From positions 1-9,270 of the forward strand of contig JAUVSA010000067.1 in NCBI GenBank assembly GCA_030597345.1: a stretch of 9,270 nucleotides of DNA, read 5' to 3'. Shown here piece after piece: positions 1 through 6,830 of the stretch. The DNA is from Bacillota bacterium (GTDB lineage: Bacteria > Armatimonadota > Hebobacteria > Hebobacterales > Hebobacteraceae). The notes under the pieces were generated by a model. The model was not told the origin of the DNA. It saw only the letters and a list, made by a program, of their open reading frames with translations, and searched no databases. The position numbers and the translations under genes are program-made. Numbering within the stretch: the first letter of the stretch is position 1; every line of letters starts with the position of its first letter.

Positions 1-2818
1 CCGGAGTTAGCAGCGCGCTCACGTCTGCCTCTCGCGTCTCGGCGGAGCCGGAAAGCTCAGGCACGAACTCGCCGTTCACGAAGACGAGTGCGGGATCGGT
101 GGAGCCTGCGAGGGACATGCGAGTGTAACGGAGTGGCTCGAAGCGCGCCCGCAGGCGTGCGAACCCTCCGGACGTCAGGCTGACCTGCCCGGGCTCACCG
201 CCGCTGAGCATCAGCGCGCCTGCGTCGTCCCAGGCGCCCGCTGCATCGGCATCCGGCCGCCAATAACTGCGGTCGAACTCGGCGTAGAGCCTCGGTGGTC
301 CGCCCGCGATGGACTGCCCAAGCTGGTCCCATATCGACGTCGGGCGCTGCTGGTGCTCGAAGGGCTCTGTGGTGACCTCGAACTCGAGCTTGCGGGCCGG
401 CGGCGTGAAGGTGAACGGCACCGGCTCGCCGTCGATGGTGACGGAAGATGGTCGCCGAGGCAGCGCCGCGGTAGCGCGCACTGTGCCAGGCGGGCACTCC
501 AGTACCGCCTTCAGCCCGCTGGCGTCGAGGGCCGCGGCCGACACATAGGCCCCGCTGGTGAGGGAGACCGCGGCTGCTTCCCCGACTATCTCTGTGGTCA
601 GCGCGGCCCGGGCGCGAGAGAGGATGGCGAACTCGATTTCGTCCACGAGCAGGTACTGGTCGTCTTCCCCGTGGTAGTAGTCGAGGATGAGAGTCTTGGT
701 TTCGGGGTCCCAACTCTCTCGGGCCACTTCGCCCAGCACGAGCGGCGGGCCGGGCCAGCGAAGGGCGATTTCTCCGGGAGTGTCAGGGTCTCCGTACAGC
801 ACCACGAGAGTGCGTTCGCCCACCGGGTGAATGGCGAGGATCTCGGAGGTCGTGTAGCGCAGAATTCCGCGGCCGAGGGGTACGTCGAGGGGCAGAATCT
901 TTGCCCCGCCGGGCGGCAGGTAGATTGCACCGGCCTCCGGGATGTTCACTACCGCCTCGGTCCCCGGTTCAATGTAAGTGAGCCGGACGTGGTGGGGAGC
1001 CGCGGTCTCCTCGTCCCACAGAAAGATGAAGCCCTCCTGGCTGCCGAGCCGCGCGCTTACCTCCACTTCCGGGTCGTCGGCCTGGACCAGGCCCGCGGCC
1101 GGCGCCGCCTGGGCCACCCGCGTGCCGAATTGCCTCAGGAAGCCAGCCAGCAGCCGCGCCTCGCCGAACCCGGCCGTGCGGCCGCCGTCTGCGGCGACGA
1201 CGCCTCGGCCGGTGTAGTCGCCCGGCCGGCGCAGCAGGGAGGGGGCAAGTCCTGGTGCGAAGTCCGAGAGGGTGATGGCTGCGGTGCCACCGGCAAGCGC
1301 GATTCGTGCGCGGCCCAGACTCCTGCGGGCGGCGGCAGGAGAGGCGTAGTCGCCCGGAAGTCCGACGATTGCGGCGGGCCCGTTCTCTTCGCTCGACAGG
1401 GCCTTGAGCCGCGACAGCAGCTCGGCTGGCGCCGGGGGTGTGTAGAAGCTGAGCGTATCGAGCAAGCTGGCCAGCGGCTGTCTGGTATTGGCGCGCGCGG
1501 CCGGCGCGTTCGCCGTAAGTACAGGAACGTTGACCTTCGCTCTTCCCAACTCCGCGAAGGCTCTTTCCAGTGTCGGCCCATCGGCGCCGCCCGCCCTATC
1601 CGGCAGCGGGCGTGCGACCACGGACGAGATGGGGCCGCCAGTGGTTACCTGATGTCTAGCCACCACGGGAAGCAGAGCCTGTAACCATTTCTCGGAGGCT
1701 GCGCGCCTCGTCTCCGAGGCGGGCGAACTCAACACCCACTCCGGGACGGCGCCCGCCTCCCAGTCCTCCCCCGAGTACGGCCCGAGGCTCAACTGCACCC
1801 ATAGGCCGGCCTCTTCGCACAGCTCAAGGAAGTCTTCGAGTGCGGCGAGATCGGCCTGCCCGGCAGCAGGCTGGTGATAGGACCAGGGCACGGTGACGCC
1901 AACCGTGTTGAGGCCGGCCTCTTTGAGCAGCGCGATGCGATCGGCCCAGGTCTCCCGGGGCAGGCGGGCGTAGTCGATCTGGCCGCCGAACATGAAGACA
2001 TCCCGGTCGCTGAGAACGAAGCAGGTGCGGTCGAATCGCGCGACGTCGGGGACAGAGAAGAGGGGCGGCAAGGCCGGGGGTGGCGCTGGCTCGGGTGGGC
2101 CGCCGACGGTGGCCACACCGGCGGGGGAGAGGAGTGCCGTGATGGAGCCTTCCAGGCATCCCTCCAGGCCTTCCCCGTCATCGTCACAGGCAGAGATGAC
2201 GAGAGTGATGTGGCTTTCGGGGATCGGGCGGATGGGCCTGAGTTCAGACCAAGGGATGTTCAGCTCGTAGGTGGTGCGTGTGCCGCCGTCTTCCACCGGT
2301 CGCGCCCACAGCGCCCGACCTATCGTGTTCACATCCCCCGCGCTGACAGCGGGCTCTGCACGCCAGACGAGCGAGCCGCGCCTGTCAATCTGACCGCGGC
2401 GGCTCAACATGGCGACGACGAACTGGCTCATCGCCCCGGTGGCAGTGTCGCTGATGGAGAGAACGAGACTGTCGCCGCGGTCGATCTCGGCGGCAGAGGC
2501 CACTTGGACGAAGCTATCGTCTCGGACCTCCAGGGCGAGGTAGAGGGATTGATTGTCCCAGGCAAGACGGACCTCGACGGAGACATCCTCGGGGCCGCCG
2601 TCCTCCGCGAACTCAGCGGCTGCGGGGTGCCAGCTTTCGGTCCCGGAAATGAGGGCCTGCGGCAGGCGCGGCCAGTCCTCGAGGCGACCGTCGAGCACGG
2701 GTGGGAATGCGACGCGGGGGCAGACTACCTCCGATTGCTGTAGGGGCTGGGCCGCCCCCGCGAACGAACCCAGAATGATCGCCAGCAAAGAGGCGCAGGA
2801 GACGAAGGCGCGTGCCAT
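1..2818 (-). CDS. Secreted CBM9-like / GH35 beta-galactosidase-like protein, 3' end outside window
   Basis: I translated this frame codon by codon: 939 codons with no stop, open at the left edge. The ATG is at 2818 and GGGAG lies about 8 bases upstream. Residues 1-22 are a signal peptide ending in AGA, so the product is probably exported. Residues 38-215 look like a CBM9 carbohydrate-binding domain (PVLDGRLEDWP at the start, TYELNIPW near the end). Residues 240-255 are a proline-rich linker. From about 267 the sequence follows GH35: FMFGGQIDYARLPRETW, KEAGLNTVGVTVPW, GPYSGEDWEAGAVPEW, GGPIS and AGGTAAITLSDFAPG. Later parts, including VFVNGEFVPEL near 915, resemble the beta-sandwich and jelly-roll domains that follow GH35 barrels. 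The usual catalytic acids are absent: HEP is HQP, AEW is EDW, and ENEYG and the nucleophile segment cannot be found. A glycan-binding or scaffold role is inferred. A distant clan GH-A enzyme with relocated catalytic residues is the alternative. Confidence 0.72.
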   Translation of the reverse strand, partial: MARAFVSCASLLAIILGSFAGAAQPLQQSEVVCPRVAFPPVLDGRLEDWPRLPQALISGTESWHPAAAEFAEDGGPEDVSVEVRLAWDNQSLYLALEVRDDSFVQVASAAEIDRGDSLVLSISDTATGAMSQFVVAMLSRRGQIDRRGSLVWRAEPAVSAGDVNTIGRALWARPVEDGGTRTTYELNIPWSELRPIRPIPESHITLVISACDDDGEGLEGCLEGSITALLSPAGVATVGGPPEPAPPPALPPLFSVPDVARFDRTCFVLSDRDVFMFGGQIDYARLPRETWADRIALLKEAGLNTVGVTVPWSYHQPAAGQADLAALEDFLELCEEAGLWVQLSLGPYSGEDWEAGAVPEWVLSSPASETRRAASEKWLQALLPVVARHQVTTGGPISSVVARPLPDRAGGADGPTLERAFAELGRAKVNVPVLTANAPAARANTRQPLASLLDTLSFYTPPAPAELLSRLKALSSEENGPAAIVGLPGDYASPAAARRSLGRARIALAGGTAAITLSDFAPGLAPSLLRRPGDYTGRGVVAADGGRTAGFGEARLLAGFLRQFGTRVAQAAPAAGLVQADDPEVEVSARLGSQEGFIFLWDEETAAPHHVRLTYIEPGTEAVVNIPEAGAIYLPPGGAKILPLDVPLGRGILRYTTSEILAIHPVGERTLVVLYGDPDTPGEIALRWPGPPLVLGEVARESWDPETKTLILDYYHGEDDQYLLVDEIEFAILSRARAALTTEIVGEAAAVSLTSGAYVSAAALDASGLKAVLECPPGTVRATAALPRRPSSVTIDGEPVPFTFTPPARKLEFEVTTEPFEHQQRPTSIWDQLGQSIAGGPPRLYAEFDRSYWRPDADAAGAWDDAGALMLSGGEPGQVSLTSGGFARLRARFEPLRYTRMSLAGSTDPALVFVNGEFVPELSGSAETREADVSALLTP

Positions 2819-3134
2819 GGGAGGTGCTCCCTGTATCAGTCGGATACACGATCAGCTTCGCCGCAGGTGGGAGGCTTCCTTCGGCCCGTCCGGATTGTGC
2901 CGGAAGGCGCCAGAAGGGACGGAACATGGACATGCAGAAGCAAGCACGCCAGTTTGGATCCCTGCGACGAGGGGTATGGAACAACGAGGATGTACGACCG
3001 CGCGCTTGGATAGAACCAGCACCTGATAGATCAACCAGATGGCGGTCAGTGCGGCTGACCTTTCAGTGTGCCTGTCGGACGAGACCGAGGCACGGCCCAG
3101 AGCACCAATCAGAGATTTCGGAGGCAGCTGCGAG
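2819..3134. other. Divergent intergenic region without a convincing gene
   Basis: These 316 bases separate the leftward GH35-like gene from the rightward zinc-ribbon gene, so promoters for both should lie here. I found no clear -35/-10 pair for either. There is an imperfect inverted repeat, CCTTCGGC at 2878-2885 against GCCGGAAGG at 2899-2907, with one bulged base. A short frame starting at ATG 2926 crosses the region into the zinc-ribbon gene but is not protein-like (listed under rejected). Confidence 0.5.
3120..3124 (+). promoter_or_regulatory. Ribosome binding site fixing the zinc-ribbon start
   Basis: GGAGG sits 10 bases before ATG 3135. The reading frame is open further upstream, with possible starts back to 3039, but that extension has no ribosome site and resembles no domain. 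The GGAGG also places the start just before the first zinc-ribbon cysteine pair. A second ATG at 3141 would be 16 bases away, which is too far. Confidence 0.7.
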
Positions 3135-3455
3135 ATGTCGATGTGTCGGAAGTGCAACACCGTCAATGAAGAAGGAATGACTCGATGCGGAAGCTGTAAC
3201 GCCATCCTGCCCGTGAAGATCGGGAGCAAGTCGGAGACAAGGTGGGAGCGGGTGCGGCGCGAGCCTGAACTGGTGGGGGTGGACTGTCCGAGCTGTGGAG
3301 TTAGCAACCCGTATACCCGGTTCCGGTGCAAGTCCTGCAACGCCCTGTTGGCGAAGGCCGCGACGAAATCCGGGATTGACAGCTTCTGGCTGCTTTTGGG
3401 CGTTGGCGCAGCCGTTGTAGCCACCGCCCTTATGGTGGCGATTCGGGTCATGTAG
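3135..3455 (+). CDS. Small double zinc-ribbon protein with C-terminal membrane anchor
   Basis: The product has 106 residues. Two CxxC...CxxC zinc ribbons are visible: C4/C7 with C18/C21, and C51/C54 with C65/C68. Each second pair sits in a matching context (CGSCNAIL and CKSCNALL), which suggests an internal duplication. A basic, charged stretch lies between them (about 32-45). Residues 84-105 are a single hydrophobic segment ending in RVM, so the protein is probably tail-anchored with both ribbons in the cytoplasm. Bacteria have many such zinc-ribbon membrane proteins of unknown role; they can bind nucleic acid or protein partners. No enzyme domain is present and no specific function can be assigned. 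It appears to be a single-gene unit: divergent from the GH35-like gene and followed by an intrinsic terminator. Confidence 0.8.
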   Translation: MSMCRKCNTVNEEGMTRCGSCNAILPVKIGSKSETRWERVRREPELVGVDCPSCGVSNPYTRFRCKSCNALLAKAATKSGIDSFWLLLGVGAAVVATALMVAIRVM

Positions 3456-3516
3456 CGGACGGGCGGGCCCTGGTTGGGCTGCGTTCGAGCGGGGATATCT
3501 GGAGCCGTACCGTCGG

Positions 3517-3550
3517 AGCCGGCCTTCGCACCTTGGTGCTGCCGGCTTTT
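3517..3550 (+). terminator. Intrinsic terminator after the zinc-ribbon gene
   Basis: AGCCGGC (3517-3523) pairs with GCCGGCT (3541-3547), and inside it GCACC (3528-3532) pairs with GGTGC (3535-3539). The right arm runs straight into TTTT (3547-3550). It lies about 60 bases after the zinc-ribbon stop codon, where a rho-independent terminator would be expected. It makes co-transcription with the PPC gene unlikely. Confidence 0.7.
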
Positions 3551-3626
3551 GGCGCGCCTCGGGCAGAGGTGATGCAGGGCGGGGCGAGAACGTCTCCAAG
3601 GTGGGACCGGGGCCGCACGCACCATC

Positions 3627-3658
3627 TTGAGAAGGGGTCTCGTTGAGAAGGGGTCTCA
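3627..3658 (+). repeat. Perfect 15-base tandem repeat just before the PPC gene
   Basis: TTGAGAAGGGGTCTC occurs at 3627-3641 and again at 3643-3657, giving a period of 16 bases. Each copy contains GAGA and TCTC, which can form a 4-base stem around AGGGG. The second copy ends three bases before the GGAG of the ribosome site. It could be a pair of operator half-sites, a translational control element or a recent slippage duplication. The sequence alone does not decide. Confidence 0.75.
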
Positions 3659-3671
3659 GAGGAGAGAAGGC

Positions 3672-4106
3672 ATGGACGTCTTCGACGGCGGCCGGCTCGG
3701 GGAGATCATCACGCTGCGTCTCGATCAGGGCGAGGACGTATTGGGCTCGATTGAGGCGGCAGCCAGAGACAAGGACATCCATTCCGGGATCGTGCTCTCG
3801 GGCATAGGCACCCTCGACCGGGGGCGGCTCCACTACATCACGGGCACTGGGTACCCCCCCGCGAATGAGTTTGTTGACTACGAAGGGCCGATTGAGTTGG
3901 TGAGCATAGACGGCATCATCGCCGAGTATGCGCCGCACTTGCACACTTGCATCTCGATCGAGGACAAGACCTACATGGGACATCTCGAGCCGGGATGCCG
4001 CGTCTTGTACCTGGCTGAGATCGCCATCGCCCGCTTGGAGGGCGTGCGGCTCTGCCGCCGTCCCCATGCGGATACAGACGTAAACACACTCCAACTCGCG
4101 GAGTAG
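3672..4106 (+). CDS. PPC/DUF296-domain protein
   Basis: The 144-residue product matches the plant-and-prokaryote-conserved (PPC, DUF296) domain over its whole length, the usual size of stand-alone bacterial members. Recognisable segments are a GEDVLGSIEAAARDKDIHSGIVLSGIGTL-type opening (about 19-47, given here as a family label), then PHLHTCIS with H89 and H91, and YMGHLEPGC with H104. The His-x-His plus GH(L) arrangement is typical of the family and is thought to form a metal site in bacterial members. In plants the domain sits next to AT-hooks and mediates oligomerisation. The bacterial role is unsettled, so no function is claimed. I chose ATG 3672 because GGAG at 3661-3664 is correctly spaced; an in-frame TTG at 3627 would add a non-domain basic leader encoded partly by the tandem repeat. 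Confidence 0.85.
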   Translation: MDVFDGGRLGEIITLRLDQGEDVLGSIEAAARDKDIHSGIVLSGIGTLDRGRLHYITGTGYPPANEFVDYEGPIELVSIDGIIAEYAPHLHTCISIEDKTYMGHLEPGCRVLYLAEIAIARLEGVRLCRRPHADTDVNTLQLAE

Positions 4107-4206
4107 GCAAAGCCGGCCTGCCACGATGGAGCCCTCGACGTGATGGCCCTGCCGGCGCGCGGGGCAAGGTCGTAGTCACAACTCTCCGAGTCCGGGCAAT
4201 CGCTGC

Positions 4207-5115
4207 ATGAGAAACCTCTCGATCATCCTGTCCGTTGCGCTCTCGATTACCGGGGCTGCAGCGGCGCTGTGGGCGGCGGAGGTGAAGTCACGCCCCTTCG
4301 ACGCGGGGCGGGCCTATGGCGACCTCGTGCGCCAGTGTGCGTTCGGCCCCCGCGTTCCCGGCAGCGCTGCGCACGAAGGATGCGCGCAGTGGCTCGCCGG
4401 GGAGCTGGGCGGGTCCACGGATGAGGTGGTGGTGCGGCGGTTCACCGTAGCAGTGGGAGAAAGACGGCTCCCGCTGCGGAACATCATCGCCACTTTCAAT
4501 CCCCGGGGCGAACGCCACGTCCTCCTCTGTGCACACTGGGACTCTCGCCCCATCGCCGACCGTGACCCCGACCCCGGCAATCGAAAGAAGCCAATCCTGG
4601 GAGCCAACGACGGAGCCTCCGGAGTGGCGGTGCTGCTGGAGATAGCCCGCGCTCTCAGGGCTGATCCTCCGAAGCAGCGGGTCACTATCGTGCTCTTCGA
4701 CGGTGAGGACTACGGGGAGAGCCTGTCGGATATGTTCCTGGGCTCCCGGGTCTTCGCGGAGCGCTACACAGGCCCGCCGGTGGACTGGGCCGTGCTCCTC
4801 GATATGGTGGGAGACCGGGACCTGAGGATTCCTTTCGAGGAGTATTCGCTGAAACAGGCGCCGCTGGTGGTGGACCGCATCTGGGGAGCCGCCGCCCGCG
4901 CGGGGAGCCAGGCCTTCGTGCGGGAACGCGGGCCTGCGATCATGGACGATCACGTTTCCCTGCTGCGAAAGGGTATCCCGTGTATCGATGTGATCGACTT
5001 CGACTACCCGTACTGGCACACCCTGGCAGACACACCGGACAAGTGCTCGCCGGAATCGCTGGGCCAGGTGGGGCGCGCCCTCCTGCGCGCCATCGCGGAG
5101 GAGGAAGCGGAATAG
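4207..5115 (+). CDS. Secreted M28-family peptidase, glutaminyl-peptide cyclotransferase-like
   Basis: The product has 302 residues and begins with a signal peptide (about 1-24, hydrophobic, ending AAALWAAE). It follows the M28/glutaminyl cyclase pattern in order: AHWDSRP (H110, D112), GANDGASG (D135), DGEDYG (E167, D168), LLDMVGD (D199, D203), MDDH (D247, D248, H249) and YWHTLADTPDK (H271). In glutaminyl cyclases one zinc is held by the GAxD aspartate, the second acid of DGE(E/D) and the WHT histidine, with the first Glu as general acid/base; all have counterparts here. It may form N-terminal pyroglutamate on exported proteins or act as an aminopeptidase; context does not decide. No Shine-Dalgarno site is obvious before ATG 4207, but the signal peptide supports that start. 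The upstream 100 bases contain two GCCGGC sites and no clear promoter. The gene ends 25 bases from the convergent TPR gene. Confidence 0.85.
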   Translation: MRNLSIILSVALSITGAAAALWAAEVKSRPFDAGRAYGDLVRQCAFGPRVPGSAAHEGCAQWLAGELGGSTDEVVVRRFTVAVGERRLPLRNIIATFNPRGERHVLLCAHWDSRPIADRDPDPGNRKKPILGANDGASGVAVLLEIARALRADPPKQRVTIVLFDGEDYGESLSDMFLGSRVFAERYTGPPVDWAVLLDMVGDRDLRIPFEEYSLKQAPLVVDRIWGAAARAGSQAFVRERGPAIMDDHVSLLRKGIPCIDVIDFDYPYWHTLADTPDKCSPESLGQVGRALLRAIAEEEAE

Positions 5116-5133
5116 CGGCCGCCCGGCGGCCGC
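5115..5133. terminator. GC-rich hairpin between convergent genes, possible bidirectional terminator
   Basis: GCGGCCGC at 5115-5122 and again at 5126-5133 flank a CCG loop, giving an 8-base all-GC stem. It fills most of the 25 bases between the M28 stop (5113-5115) and the TPR stop (5141-5143). There is no T-tract on either side, so strong intrinsic termination is not assured; it may pause polymerase or protect both 3' ends. Confidence 0.45.
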
Positions 5134-5140
5134 GGTGGGG

Positions 5141-6649
5141 TCATGCGATGTCGTCGACGCGCCGAAGGGCGTCTCGCGCCTCTTCGAAGTCGGGAGCCAG
5201 CTCCAGTGCCCGCAGGAAGCTCTCCCGCGCGGCTGGCGCATCGCTCAGCGCCTCCTGAACGAGTCCGAGGTTGTAGGCGTATTCCGCCGACTCCGGCGCG
5301 AGTCTGAGCGCCTCTCGAGCAGGTCCGAGCGCGGCCTCGTGGGCGCCGCTGGAGCAGAGAGCCGTGGCGAGAGCGTCCCGCGCCTCGGCGCTGTCGGGAG
5401 AGAGGCCGCAGGCCCGTCGCGCGGCGCGCACCGCGGCTTCTTGCTCTCGTCCGAGGGAGGTAAGGGCGAGCGCGAGCGCGGTGCACAGCTCGGGGTCCTC
5501 CTGACCGCGCTCCCAGGCCCCCTCCATGCTCGCATCGGCCTCGGCATGTCGCCCCGCCGCCTCCAAGGCCAGACCCATGTTGTACCGCGCCCATGGGTCG
5601 TCGGGAGAGACCGATGTTTCCCGCGAGTAGTGCTCGGCCCCAAGGTCGTACAGGCCCAACGCGTAGTACGCGGAGCCCAGGCCGCTGAGTGCCGGCGGGT
5701 CGTCCGGCCGAAGCGCGAGGGCGGCCTGGTAGTCTTCGATGGCGTCATCGTGCTTGTCCAGCGCGAGGCGAGCGCTGCCGCGTTCGACGTGCGCGTCTGC
5801 GTCCTCGGGGTCGAGCTGGATCAGGATATCGAACTGCTCGACGGCCCGATTGTGTTCACCTAGGTCCGAGTAAGTCAGGCCCAGGTTGAAGCGAGCGGCC
5901 GGGTGGGTCGGGTCGAGAGAGAGCGCCTCCTGATAGCGCCCGATGGCCGGGCGGAGCTCGCCCATTCCGCGGAAGGCGTTGCCCAGCTCTGACGCCGCCG
6001 CCGCGCGACCTTCCTCATCTTCGGGAGGAGACAACTCGAGGGACCGCTCCAGGTGATCGCGTGCTGGCCCGTAGTCGCCCCGCGCGCAGGACATCTGGCC
6101 CATCGCATAGAGCGCCTCAGGCCAGTCTGGCGCCAATTCGAGCGCCTGCTCGAAGGCAGAGGTGGCGGCCTCCTCTTCGCCCAGCTGGAGCTTCGCCCAG
6201 CCGAGCCATAGGTGGACATAGGCGTCATCACTGCCGAGGCGGAGGGCGGTCTCATACTCGTGGGCGGCCTCCACGAAGCGTACTGCAGAGTAGAGCGCGT
6301 CGCCGAGGTCACAGTGCAGCAGGGCCTCGTCGGGCCGAAGGCTCAGTGCCTTCGAATACTCGGCGATGGCGTCGTCGAAGCGACCGGCGCGATAGTAGAC
6401 CTGGCCCAGTGTGTGGTGGGTGTGCTCTGCCTCGGGCGCGAGTTCGGCCGCGCGGACAGCGGCCGCCAGGGCCTTTGAGACCTGCCCCTGCTGGCTGAGT
6501 GCCCAGGCCAGGTTTGCGAGCACTTCCACGGAGTCTGGATCCAAGGAGAGCGCCTGCTCCCAGGCCAGGATGGCTTCTTCCGGCAGCTCTTGCTCCCACA
6601 GTTTCCGGGCGCGCCGGTCGTGGGAGTCCGTCTCGGTCCGATCGCTCAT
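5141..6649 (-). CDS. TPR-only protein, about 14 tetratricopeptide repeats
   Basis: The product has 502 residues. Nearly all of it is TPR units of about 34 residues with W/Y, G, A and terminal L-x-P positions, for example the clear unit AIAEYSKALSLRPDEALLHC. Counting unit ends (SLDPD, ELAPE, SLRPD, RLGSD, ELAPD, ELSPP, SLDPT, QLDPE, ALRPD, SVSPD, a degenerate one near WERGQED, GLSPD, RLAPE, ELAPD) gives about 14. No signal peptide, membrane segment or enzymatic domain is visible, so this is probably a cytoplasmic protein-interaction solenoid whose partner is unknown. I chose ATG 6649 because MSDRTETDSHDRRARKLW leads directly into the first repeat. The frame stays open to ATG 6832, but that extra stretch is Arg/Gly/Ser-rich and not repeat-like. 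No strong ribosome site precedes 6649. The gene converges on the M28 gene and diverges from the winged-helix gene. Confidence 0.85.
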   Translation of the reverse strand: MSDRTETDSHDRRARKLWEQELPEEAILAWEQALSLDPDSVEVLANLAWALSQQGQVSKALAAAVRAAELAPEAEHTHHTLGQVYYRAGRFDDAIAEYSKALSLRPDEALLHCDLGDALYSAVRFVEAAHEYETALRLGSDDAYVHLWLGWAKLQLGEEEAATSAFEQALELAPDWPEALYAMGQMSCARGDYGPARDHLERSLELSPPEDEEGRAAAASELGNAFRGMGELRPAIGRYQEALSLDPTHPAARFNLGLTYSDLGEHNRAVEQFDILIQLDPEDADAHVERGSARLALDKHDDAIEDYQAALALRPDDPPALSGLGSAYYALGLYDLGAEHYSRETSVSPDDPWARYNMGLALEAAGRHAEADASMEGAWERGQEDPELCTALALALTSLGREQEAAVRAARRACGLSPDSAEARDALATALCSSGAHEAALGPAREALRLAPESAEYAYNLGLVQEALSDAPAARESFLRALELAPDFEEARDALRRVDDIA

Positions 6650-6830
6650 TTGCTGTCTGGATAATGGACGGCCGGCCCACAGCCAGCACCCGCGGCCACC
6701 GTCCTCAGACCCTCCCTCTTCGCTGCTCAACCCGCGGCTTCGCCGTTGGTCCACCTGGTCCTGCCCGGTGAAATCTTGGCGCAGCAGGGCAGGACTGCGG
6801 GCGCGGGCCGCGGAAGTCGGACTGCGAGCC
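6650..6830. other. Divergent promoter region between TPR and winged-helix genes
   Basis: These 181 bases should carry promoters for both flanking genes. GATAAT at 6660-6665 resembles a -10 box but has no matching -35 at 16-18 bases and lies about 165 bases from the + strand start. I cannot assign a promoter with confidence. Confidence 0.35.

Noticed and set aside
353..2743. Long + strand open frames (353-1684 and 1874-2743) opposite the GH35-like gene
   Set aside because: They use the same codon boundaries as the - strand gene and are open because of its high-GC codon use. Their translations show no domain, while the - strand gives recognisable CBM9-like and GH35-like sequence.
2926..3180. 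Short + strand frame starting ATGGACATG in the divergent region
   Set aside because: The translation is Arg-rich without a domain and overlaps the zinc-ribbon start in another frame.
2852..4124. - strand frames at 2852-3625 and 3063-4124
   Set aside because: They run antisense through the zinc-ribbon and PPC genes and translate to Pro/Arg/Ala-rich sequence without a domain.
6660..6665. GATAAT as a -10 box for the winged-helix gene
   Set aside because: No -35 lies at 16-18 bases, and it lies about 165 bases from the start codon.
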